This document shows positions 1 through 12,100 of a stretch of DNA of 64,000 bases, one piece after another. Every line of letters begins with the position of its first letter. The first letter of the stretch is position 1. The notes under the pieces are model-generated. The model was not told the DNA's origin, did not search any database, and saw only the letters and a list, made by a program, of their open reading frames with translations. The DNA is from Alentia gelatinosa (Eukaryota > Annelida > Polychaeta > Phyllodocida > Polynoidae), in NCBI GenBank assembly GCA_950022655.1, contig OX465583.1, positions 37,165,360-37,229,359 on the forward strand, written 5' to 3'. Position numbers and translations under genes: made by a program.

Positions 1-1
1 A

Positions 2-160
2 GATTGTGGAAACCGAACTGCACAGAAAATGGACATATTGTACGGAGGCGACGTATATCAGATGTACGGTACAAAAAACGCAAATTGTATGGGGGTCGAG
101 ATAGAAGGAGCACACTACGAAATAGAAAACGCCAGAACCGATACCAACTGTGTAGTAGAG
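2..160 (+). CDS. ZP gene A, exon 1 in window: first half of ZP-N
   Basis: In frame from base 2, starting DCGNRTAQKMDILYGG and ending TNCVVE, then donor GAG|GTAAGT (phase 0). It holds three of the four ZP-N cysteines. It may begin upstream of the window. The matching exon of gene B also starts with DCG and ends with a Cys followed by a phase-0 donor. Confidence 0.8.
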
Positions 161-3100
161 GTAAGTGATATTCTTTTCTCCGTATATTTGTACATCCCTC
201 GCACAATGTCTGGCTGATCCATCCGAAAGGCGTTACTCTTGTTAGCGTTTATGTACCTGTATAATACGTATATGATATGTACATCCTTCAATCAAATGGC
301 TGCACTTTGTTAGCCAAAAGTTCTTTTACCTTTTCTCATCAAAATGTCAAAAACCGGGTAGCCGTTTCCAGGTGCCCTATACATTTCCTACTCGGTGGGT
401 AATAAAAAACATTGATTCATTGGCTTTGCAGAAAGAGAATGGCCTTGAGGTGTACTCTCTGGAGTTGGTGGTGCAAAAGAGTAATGTGCGTGCCTACGAC
501 GATCCAATCTACGTTATCACGTGCAACTATGAGAAAGGAAGCAAGGGAAGGTCTTCCCTTCGTGGAACATTTGATACGTTAGTGCTCTCTATTTATTGTG
601 ATTAGCGCAGAATGTCTAGCGCTTCATGTCTTTGGTTGGGTTTGAGTATCGATTGCGCTTTGCAATACGCACCAATCATAGTAAATGGAGCCAGTTCCGC
701 AATAGCTCGCTCACCATCCAGTTGTATTTTGTGTATTTATTTTGGTCTATCTGACCAGGTCACCTAGCATTAAGTCTTGTCGGGAACGCATTAGGTAACA
801 TATAGCATGCCCTTTAGTTATTGCAAAAAGGGAATATGACCTTTTATAGATATGTAGTGTAAAATGGATTATACGGACATGTAATTATAACAGGGAAAGG
901 AAAAACGGTTTAGATTACATGTACCAGATAAGAATACATGTACTCATGTATCAGTGTATACATAGACAATACTTGATAGTTTTGTGGATAGGCGGCCGTA
1001 AACTACGAGAGGGCTGATGCGTATTACGAGACTAACCTCGAATGGTTTACAGAGCTGCCTATCCAAAAAACATCGTTTGTTGCATTTATTATCCATCTTT
1101 TCGAATAAATTAAACCCAGTAATTGCCATAGTAAAGGGTATAACAATGGGGAATATTATTTCTTTTGCTCTATAGCATAAAGGGACTATTTTCCGGTATA
1201 TCATGGCTTTTAGGCCGTGTACCATAGGATGGAATCCGTATACATGTACTACAGTTATGGTATTGGACAGGTTTATATAATGGGTTATGGTTTTCAAAGT
1301 CCCCATACATTCTCAATTGGGACATTGTATACCGTGGATAACAAATGTATTTGAAACTTGGATCCCCTGATTTAAAAAAAAAGATTATATGTGTGCTTTT
1401 CATTAATCTGAATGTTAACATTGATTAAATATATAGTTCTCATCACCAAGTTCCCTGTGTGTTATATTGTAGTGAGTTGCGTCGTCTACCGGTGATGGTA
1501 TCAGGTGTTAACGCTACAGTGTTTAGCACAGTGACACTAGGCATCCGTGACGTCACCAACAAAGAGGCTACCGTGGTCAAAGTAGGAGATTACATTCAGC
1601 TTGTGGCCTACTTAGATCCTGGTAAGGAAATTTTCAGCTCAATTTGCAGAGATCCCCATGATACTTTGCTACATACATGTCTTCGATCATCGTTTAGAAT
1701 TGAACAAGATCTTCTTGGAATTTAACTTATTGGTGTCTCAATTTACTGGTGTACTATTGATCCCTTCAATGTATCTTTATAGCTTTTGTGGGCTAATCAC
1801 CTGAGGGAAAGAGTCATTCAGGGGACTGATTGGGGCAATCGGCTATTGACAACCATCTGGGCATCTCAACAGTTGGCCATACATTTCGTATTGTTATGTG
1901 TACTACATCGTAGGTTATACAGGTACATATTCTTTTCATACATTAAGTATTTCTACCAAAGATCAACTCATGAATCAAGTAGCAATTTCTGTTGATAAAT
2001 CTATCGAATCATAACGTGTCCAGCTTATAAAACAGATACTCGTGTTTTAAACATATAGAAACGCATAGAAACGTCTTATTATTTCAACAACAGGTTATCC
2101 TCTATGCGCTATTTTTCATGCCACCTCTGGTGCCATCCACTGTTCATTACGTTGAACTATTTTCAGCTGAAAATGAAGTGAGTTTTCGTATCTGGAATTG
2201 TCGGGCGTCTAGCAATGATACTGGTATTTACACTGAACACAGCATTCTAGTGGAGGGGTGAGTATATCATCTCAATTTTAACCCTTTCCTGCTGAACAGG
2301 TTGCCTCGACCCAGCATCCAAACTATAGCTAATATATACTGCCACATCTCCGAACACAGGTAGCATATAGACAATAATCGATGATTCTTGGGACGGGCGC
2401 TGTAAACCACGAGAGGTTGAGCCATAGTAATGAACAAACGATAGCGAGTGTATTACGTTGTCATCCTCGAGTGATTTACAGAGCCTACCGTCCAAAATAC
2501 ATAGATTGTTGTATTTCTTCCCCTAGGTTGTAAGTAGCTTCTATTCCTAGAAATTCGATAATAGGTTTGCAAAAGCCGTAACCCATGGATGTGGTTTACG
2601 GTCACTAATAGACAATGGATTGTCGTTCACTCTGGCCCTATACATTTTCAATGGGGACTAAGCGGCTAAGCCCTGATTTTTCACCGTGCCAAAGTGTCAA
2701 AGTCTGACCTTTTACCGTGCAATGACAGCTTAACTCTGACTTTTCACTGTGGAGAAGTTTCAAACTCTCTGACCTTTTCCCGTGCAATGACGGCTAAGCC
2801 CTGACTTTTCACCATGGAAAACTGTCAAAGTCTAACTTTTTAGCATGCAGTGACGGCTCAGCCCTGACTTGTCACCGTGGAAAAATGTCAAAGTTTGACT
2901 TTTTCACATGTAATGAAGGCGGAGACCTGACTTTTCATAGATTTACGGTAAATCCAATGGAACAGGTCAATGTCAAACTTCATACCATGAAAAAAGTCAG
3001 CAATTTTTCATTTCGCCCCCCCCCCCCCCCCACTTTCAAAATGTTCTGACGCCCCTGAAACTCAAACCCAGCGCTCTCTCGATAAGCATAACAAATTGGC

Positions 3101-6100
3101 TCTCTCTGGACCCAATTTGTAGGTGAGTTTCGACTAGTATGCCATTTGCTTCACTGGGCTTCGACCCATGCAATTACTAGGTATGTACACAATAACAGTC
3201 ATGACATTTAAGGCTTAATGGCTCAGTCACACCGGGGTTACGGAAGCCTACCGGAAAGAAACGGAAGAAAAAAATGGTCATCCGTTGACGTCCGCTTTCT
3301 TACGCAACTCCTTCGTTAGACCTCCGTATCGCTCCGTTCGCATCCGTACACATCCGCAGGGGTCCGGAAGACGTCCGTCAAAGTTTTCAACATGTTGAAA
3401 ACTTTGAACGGAGAGGTTACGGAAGAAGACTGATACATTTTCCGTTACTCTTCCGTTACTCTTCCGTTTTCTTCCGTTTCTTTCCGTTTCTTTCCGTTTT
3501 CTTTCCTTTTTCTTCCGTTTCTCTTCCGTTGCTCTTCCGTTTCTCAGCTGTGGTTTTTTTTCCTAACGGACACGTTACGGATGTATACGGATGGCAACGT
3601 ATGTCAACGGAAGCCTAACGGATGCTTACGGAAGCAATGCGGATGTATAACGGAAGAGAAACGTAAGACTTGGGGATACAAACGTAAGAGTTGCGGATAC
3701 ATACGGATATAAACGGAGAAAAACGGCAGAATAACGGTAAGGGAACGGAGGTATTTCTTGGGGTACGGTTGCGTTACGGAAGCATTACGGAAACCTTTTT
3801 CACTATATATACGGTACAATTTCTGATAGATCCTCATTCTCCTTCTGCACATGAGACCGTGAACATCTACCTTGCAGCCCACATCATGGAAGAGGATACT
3901 CTGGAAGACATTATGGCTTCTGCTGCAGTGCTGGAAGCAGGTCTCAAGCTTGTACAAGCTGGTTTTGACTATATAGAAGTTGTGAAGAAGCTGAAGAAGA
4001 AACGACGACGGAAATGCTGGTCTAAGGCCTGGCTCGGTGTTGAGAGGCGACGGCAATTCGGATTATATGATCAGTTGATGCAGGAGCTACGACTGGAAGA
4101 CAGCCCTGCCTTCATCAACTTCATGAGGATGCCGCCTGCTATGTTCGATGAAATTGTGAGACGTGTGGGGCCTCGTATCACCAAGGAAAGCACCAACTAC
4201 AGGAAAGCACTAGAACCAGGGCTGAAAGTGGCCATCACACTGCGACACCTAGCATCTGGTGCCAAGTACTCGGATATGCGGTATGGTTGGCGTGTTCCTC
4301 ACAACACCATATCCCTCTTTGTTCCAGAGGTGTGCCAGGCCATTGTAGATGAATTTCTTCCCGAAGTTATGCCCCCACCAACTACTAAGGAGTTCTGGTC
4401 CAACATCGCGGATGGCTTCTTGGAACGATGGAACCTGCCGCATGTCCTTGGTGCTTTGGATGGAAAGCACGTCTCCTGCAAATGTCCACCGCGATCTGGG
4501 TCTACATACTTCAATTACAAGAAGTTCTTCTCCATAGTTCTTCTAGCACTTGTGGACTCAGAGTACAAGTTTGTCTGGGCAGACATAGGTGGCCGTGGTG
4601 CAGCATCCGATGCACAGATTTGGAATGCGTCAGAACTGAAAATGTCCATCGACCAAGGTGAGATGGAGCTCCCGGACCCGGATCCACTGCCGAATGACAC
4701 GGAGGATGTTCCATATTTCATTGTGGCAGATGATGCCTTCGGTCTAAGGACTTATCTACAGAAGCCTTTCAGCTTGAGAGGTCTGGATCGGGAACAACGT
4801 ATATTCAACTACCGTCTCTCCCGTGCCCGTCGTGTGGTGGAAAATGCCTTTGGTATTCTGGCCAACAGGTTCCAGGTGCTGATGTCAACCATGGAGCATC
4901 GACCAGAAACCATCCGCCTAATCGTCACCACCTGCATGGTCCTTCACAATTTGATGCGGATACGCTACCCCCGAATACAGAACCATCTACTCGATGTGGA
5001 GGACGACGATAATAACATTATTCCTGGAGAGTGGAGACGTGGGCGGTGTATGGAAGACTGTATCACTGTTCAAGGTCACAACCGGGACAACCGTGACGGA
5101 AAGAAATTACGCAATCTCCTGAAACACTGGACAAACTCATCTGCTGGCATGGTCCCCTGGCAAGAGAAGATGATATGAAGAATGGTCCTCTTCAGGGCCA
5201 ACACAACGGTCCTCTTCAGGGCCAACACAACGGTCCTTTTCAGGGCCAACACAATGGTCCTTTTCAGGACTCCCTTTATTTACAAAGGTTTTGGTCGAAT
5301 CTGAGGCTTCTTAATTTTTTTTTTTCCGATATTCTTTTTTTCTTTCCTTTTACTATTACTTTCCATGGTATTACTGTTGTGTCTGGCATTACTATTTTCT
5401 CTATCTTCTTCTAGAAATGTATTTCTTCCAATTATTACTATGTACTGAAATAAAGAGCCACACAGAAAATTTCATGTAAAACAAATTTATTCAGAAGGAC
5501 AACAGGTGTATGCACTCTGAAAAACGGGAAAATCTACAAGGTAAAAACGTATATACATGTACAACAGTTCATGAGTTTCCTTTTGGTGCTGGTGAGCTTG
5601 CAAGCATATCTGTAGGACTTGTGTCCAGTCCACCAGGTGTGGGCAATGAGTAGCCTGAAAGATTCAGACTAGTGTTGAAGGGGGGCGGAGAGTTATCAAG
5701 TGTGAGCAGTGCTGAGTTTATCATGATGCTGGTGTTGCTGATGTCCTGTGATAGATTTTCTGAGGACTGTGTGTGCTGCAGTACCTCCTGTGTCTTCTTC
5801 TGTGTCTGCTGCGGCTTTGAGGAGAGAGACTGCTGCGGCTGTGAGGAGAGAGACTGCTGCGGCTGTGAGGAGAGAGACTGCTGTGACTGGGATGACAGAG
5901 ACTGCTGTGACTGGGATGGAAGAGACTGCTGTGACTGGGATGGAAGAGACTGCTGTGACTGGGATGACAGAGACTGCTGCGATTGGGATGACGACTGCGA
6001 CACAAGAGGTAGCTGCATGTACTTTGACATGTATGCCGGAGACTGGCTCCCCCACAGAGAGCCCTGCTGCATGGTGGGGGTGGTTTGTCTCCATTGATGC

Positions 6101-9100
6101 GGCATTGGCTGATAGTCATACTCGGGCACAGTCTGCAATTGATGGTACTGCGTCTGGTGTTGCGCCTGGTGTTGCGGCTGGTGTTGCGACTGGTGTTGTG
6201 GCTGGTATTGGGGCCGGTGTTGCGCCTGCTGTTGCGCCTGCTGTTCTCTCCTGCGTCTTTTCCAGTCTCTATTAAGTTTGATAAATAAATCCTCAAACTC
6301 GACGAATTCATCATCGGTTACTGTGCGGCATACCTCTTTAACCCAGTTGAGGAAAGCGTTTCGCTCACTGGGTTCCTCTCTTGTGGCAATGCGGGAAGAC
6401 ACTTGACTAATCTGCTCCCTCGCTTCTAGCAGAGTATTTCTAATTTCGGCCATGACCGGCTCAACAGATGCTGCTGTTTTTTGAGAGGTGGTGGGGGAGG
6501 GGGAGGCTGCAGCATTTACTCCCCCTATGTCATCCGGAGGGACTTGGTCTTCTCGTGCAATGCGCTCGGCTTCTCCCAAATCACCGCGTGCTTCAGCTAG
6601 CGCTTCTCTCACCTGTAATTATAAGAAGTGAACACCTATAAGTTAATTGCCTCAATCATTTGGCATCTATAATATTTATGCATAGTACAGTGGAACCCCA
6701 TTTCCGGAACACCCCACTTCAAAATCGTGGAGTAATGTGCATTTATACAATTATCTATACAGTTCTATATAATTACTACGCGTCAACCTCTCATGGTTCA
6801 AGGCCACCTGTCCACAAAAGCATCGATTATTGTCTATTAAAATAGTAGCTGTCTTTTGGATGTTGTACTAGATTGCATGAAGCTAATGAAATACTCACAT
6901 TTTGTACTGGTTTACGCCGGTGACGGATGACACCATCGAGGTACTTAAACCGCTCCAGGACCCACTTCTCCCGGTACGTGAGGACCCGGGCACCCTGGCC
7001 GGACTTTGTTGAATGAAGTTTTGTGTTCCAATCTCGCAAGTCAATGTACCACACCTTGAGTTCTTGTACTGAAAAGAGAAAAGTGAAGGAGATATTAAGA
7101 AATATTGTCTATATTTCTTTCCAGGTGAGCAGGTTGGTGGGTACAAGTAGCTGCAGGGGGCTAGAATACCAATGGGATGTATGTATAAGGGTATAAAAAT
7201 TGGATTAATTTTAAAAGATATCTTCCAATATTTTACAGAAAGTATTTTAAAGTTTTCTATATGGGTATATGAGACTATATAAAGATTAAAATATAATTGA
7301 AGAAAAATGCACACCCACCTTCAAGACCTATTTCTTCCGCTTTTTCTGCCCACAGTCTTTCCTTGAGAGGCCGGTTCTTGAAATCTTTGTTCTGAGGACA
7401 CCACAGGCAGGGGTGAGCCTCCACCCATTCAATGATATCGGTCTCCCGCTGTTCATCTCCCAACCGTATGGTTTTCTGCCGATGCCCTTTTTTTTTCTTG
7501 TGTGTCTCTTCTTGAGGTGTACTTTGTGAGGCTGTGGAGGAGGAAGAGGATGTCCTCCGGCGCTGTAGGGGTGGAGGTTTTTCAGAGGAAGTAAGTGTGG
7601 CAGCAGCAGAAGCAGCTTCCTCATCTAGTTCATGTACTTCCACTTGTACTGTCTGTGTGTGAGGGGCAGCTGGGGGAGCTGGCCTGGACTGGGAGGGGCC
7701 AGGGGCTCTCCTCTTCACCTTTGATCTAGGCATGGTGCAGCACGTTGAGTGGTTGAAGTGTAGTAGTGTAGTAGTGTTCTCTTCGAAGTCCGAAAGTTGA
7801 AGTGTAGTAGTGTTCTCTTCGAAGTCCGAAAGTGGTCTGAACTCTGACCTGGGGTGCCTCTTTTTATATAGGAACTCCGCCCTCCGTTTTCTTCCGTTCC
7901 CTTCCGCAACTCTTCCGCAACCTTACGTTACTCTTCCGTAAATATCCGTTACTCTTCCGCAATTTTACGTTACTCCTCCGTTGGCGTCCGTTGGCGTCCG
8001 TTACTCTTCCGTACGACTTGCAGCTGCTTCCGTTTTACATCCGTAATTGTCCGTTAGTCTTCCGCAACTCTTCCGCAACTCTTCCGTGTTTGTACGTTAC
8101 TTGACCGTTTCTCTTCCGGTGCGTTGCATCGGGGGCCTCCTTCCGTTCAACTTTTGCCTACGGAGGCCACCGGATCACGCTCGAGACGTCCGTTTTCTTC
8201 CGTAACTCTTCCGTTTCCCGGTGTGACTGAGCCATAACATTGTGATAAGATCAAGTATGCCGTTAGAGTTGATGGTACAGGAAGGTTGAAGGTGGGGGGA
8301 ACCTGAAGGCCAGATTGTGCCTGTAACTGTGCTTGATGCCCTGTAACCTGTAACCTGTATGGTAACTGAATTTTACTCTGGCTTTCCTTTTTGTATTAGT
8401 ACTCCAGAAATTGGGTGTGTGTGTAGGTCATAATATAGTGAAAATCGAAAAAAATTGTCACCCGGAAAAGCTTGTCACTATCTCATTAGCGTCATAACCC
8501 CCGCCCTCCCCCCCCCAAAAAAAGGGTTCCCCAGATTAATAAAAATCATCTCATCTCCTTAAAAGGTAATTACATGTAAAAGCTCTTTTTCACTATGCTG
8601 GTTTTCAGATGCGGTGACGGCAAAGTCATCAAGAACGACCGTGGATTCAGGACGACACAGATGTTGAGCGATAGCGGCAAAACGATGCGTATGGCGCGTA
8701 GCGTCTTTTTCAGAACGTTCACCCTGCTCTCCAACCCCAATCTCATGTTTGAGTGTGACTATATCGTCACCGAGGACGACTCCGCCGACGGCGTAAGTAC
8801 CGCCACCTCGCGGAGATCAGTGATAACCACCTCTCAAGTACCATACACAGCCACTAGATGTCAGTATGGAGGCATTGATATGAAACGTTGTTAGAACTAC
8901 ACAGGTGTTGCATGAATAGCACAGGAAAACTACATGTATTCAAGAGTAATTAGGGCGTAAGTTGACATCTTAAAATCTCGCTCGATTTGATTTGTTAAAT
9001 CAGGAAGATTTGTTCAGCAAGATAGGGACATATATGACCTATAAGCCTCCCAAATATGAAGACAATCGGCCACACCGATCTGCGGTTATTACCGAAATGG

Positions 9101-12100
9101 GTCCCTATTTACTCTGTGGTATATCCACACACAGCATAGCGAGACCCTGTGCCAACAGTGAGAGTTGTTCCCACCTCAACAGCGAGACCACTGATGAAAC
9201 GTGAATTTGGGCATGACACTGTTGGTATCGCTGTTGCTGACAATGTTGCGGTCCTACCTCTACTAGTGAAAGGCCCCCAGCTTTACTATCTTGTTATCTG
9301 AACTTAAAAAATCATAACGGTGTCAGCATCATTCTTTTTATCCAGTAGTGTTTGTCTTGTTTATAAAAAATGAACACGATCAAAAGCATTTCGTCTTTGA
9401 TATTTCAAATGATTTTCACCTTCATTGCTCACGCAATTCAATTTTTACTCATTTTTGTCATCAGCATTAAAGAAAGCAGGTATATAAACCCGAACAAAAC
9501 ATCCAAACAATGCAATAACAACTTTAAACCCTTTGGCCTTAAACCATTATATCCACCTGATTTGAGGTTGTGATATAAAACCAGCTATGTGTGTTTATGT
9601 GTTTTTCTTTATGGTGTTAGGATAAACAAAATAAAATTGGCATAAAAGATTGCTACTCAACTTCACAAAATAATCAGCTTCATATACTCAATGTTTTCAA
9701 TCAAAATAAATCTAATTCCATATTTATCCAGTTGTCCGTATACCCCTGGGGTAATCTTTAAGTATAACCTCATTAGTATATCTATTTGAAATAGGGTGAC
9801 AAGAATATATGGACATAACTTTTTTCCATTCCCTTGCTTTCTATAATTATACTGTTTGAACAATAAAGGACTTACCTTCCAGAATATCCCCGTCTAATAA
9901 CGATAACCTATTTTATGGATCAAACACTCTTACAATCACGATACATTTCTTAAACGGACATTTTCAATTTTAAATCGATTTCTGCATGAAGCTGATATGA
10001 ATTTAAAGAGTAGGTTTCGATCCCACTTTATACATTTAAAACATTGATGATCAATAATGTGGTTAGATCATTTCGTGATTCACTGAAATATAATTGGCTT
10101 TGAATAACAGGCTTCCTGCAGGAACTCACCTTCTGCAAATAAGCGAAAGAGGAGAGCTGCCGCAGAAATTTCAAATTTCGATATGTTTGAGCAAGTGTTA
10201 CCTAGTGTTCAGACCGACCTGATCGAAATCCTGCCTGCAACTGGAATTAACGACAAAACCGACCGTAAGTTAGAATATTTTCTCCACCTATGACAGCGGT
10301 TTTTTTACCTACCACATGTAATACGTTAGAATTCTGTCGGAACTGCTTGGAGTTTAACCCACACATGGAGACAGCCATACCAGAACTATGTATGAAGAGT
10401 GAAGTACCACTTCCCGACAGAATTAAACCATGAAATTTTAACACGAGTAATGGATATATATAACCTATGATCGTACCAAATACACCATTCCTAAGATATC
10501 GGCGTTTGAATTTGAAACATCGGGCTATTGATCGGATATCGTACAAGCACTCTCCTAGCAGATCTTTCGCAGTAAAGAGCACGGAATCTCTGCTGGGAGA
10601 GTGAAGTAAGTGCAGAGTGAGGGTAGAGCTACACTGGCCACCAGAGCAGCGTTTCCTATGACAAAATTCAAACGCCGATATCTTCGGAACGGTGCGGCTG
10701 ATCTTCTTCATATAAGATACGATCATAGGTTATATATATACCTTACCTATGTTAAAATTTCATTGCTTTATTCTTACGGGAAGTGAAGTTGCACATTCGG
10801 TATGACATGTCCATAGATGTCTTAGGGCTACGACAGTTTGGGAGACAAATTTACCCACGTGACCTTCCATGTGTCGTGACTATAGCACACCTCAGACCAC
10901 CCTAAGTCTCGTAGAGTGGTGATAGTTAGCCTACCCCCTAAAATGTCGCGACTATAGCTCACTGAAAGCAAAAACATGTCGCCCGTAACGATGGTCGTGA
11001 CTAAAAAACAGGGCCCTGGTTAACTACTCGCTCACATATTACTTCCACGAATACAGGGCCCTGTTTTTCAGTCACAACATCGTCGGCTAATGATACCGTA
11101 CGATCGTCCAGCGATTCCACGACATTTTGGAAGACACAAGATGGCTGGTGTTCTATAGACACGATCGTAGTGCGCCACTGACGATCGCCGCTAAAACTGT
11201 CATACTTAGACAGTAAAAGTCACTGTGCGTATATAGAGGATTTTCCACTTCCCGACGGAATTAAGCCATGAAATTTTTACATGAGTAAGGGATACATATA
11301 ACCTTTATTCGTATATTCTCTGCTCTGGTGGCCATTGCACCCTCCCACCTCCTGATACGCAGTCGCTGCATAAATTAGCGGAGACGTGGGGAAAATACAC
11401 TGGCCACCAGAGCAGACGATTGCTATGACGAAATTCAAACGCTGATATCTTCATAAAAGTGCGGCTGTTTTTCTTCATATTTGATACGATTATCGATTAT
11501 ATGTATACCTTACTCGTGTTAAAATTTCATCGCTTAATTCCTAGGGGAAGTGAAGTTGCGCATTCTGTATGACATGTCCATGGCTGTCATGAACCGACGA
11601 CAATTTGGGTGACATTTTCAATCATGTGACCCCACGATTGTCGTGACTACGACCCTTACATTCGCGACATATCGCCTGTTCACTACAGTGTCGTGTCTAT
11701 CGAACACTGACGGCAAAAACATGTCGCCCATAACGATTGTCGTGACTGAAAAACAGGCCCCAGGTGTTGCTGCCCGGAAAAACACGGCCGAGTCCGAGAT
11801 ATACAGCATTTATAGCTAGAGTGTGAACGGTGGATGTGATTGCAATAGTGTTGATTAAGGACAGATTGGACTGCTATAACAATTAAAGGCATTGTAGCAA
11901 TGAGTCTGGACTATCACAACTTTATAGTTGAAAATTGTTTTGGTTTTAACTTGGAGAAAGGTAGGCATATGATAGCTAGGCCTGCCAATGTATTAATGTA
12001 TATTTAATTTCGGTGATCCTATGTTATCTATTCTATATTTAGAGTATTGTTGAGGCAACATGCATGTATGACATACCAGATTTTAGTGGGAATACAATAG

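Larger units (their letters stand above)
3219..8234. mobile_element. Complete PIF/Harbinger DNA transposon (5016 bp)
   Basis: Both ends carry the same terminal inverted repeat: TGGCTCAGTCACACCGGG at 3219, and its complement CCCGGTGTGACTGAGCCA ending at 8234. TAA follows and precedes the ends as a 3-bp target duplication, as expected for Harbinger (TWA targets). Inside are a DDE transposase on + and a MADF/BESS-like partner gene on -, transcribed towards each other. Both genes are open and each has a TATA-like box and a poly(A) signal. The element sits in intron 4 of ZP gene A. The two-gene layout (transposase plus DNA-binding helper) is the known autonomous Harbinger arrangement; activity is inferred, not shown. 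Confidence 0.93.

Noticed and set aside
3691..3885. N-terminal extension of the transposase frame
   Set aside because: It is encoded by subterminal repeats and lies across the TATA-like box, so translation probably starts at 3886.
3604..4056. Minus-strand 150-codon frame opposite the transposase start
   Set aside because: It consists of subterminal repeats and antisense of the transposase; no recognisable product.
5672..6314. Long cysteine- and serine-rich frames opposite and overlapping the MADF/BESS-like gene
   Set aside because: They are shadows of the Gln/Ser repeats of exon 3 in other frames and have no splice or domain support.
10005..10035. GGTTTCGATCCC resembling a tRNA B box
   Set aside because: No matching A box or cloverleaf could be drawn upstream; the position is intronic AT-rich DNA.
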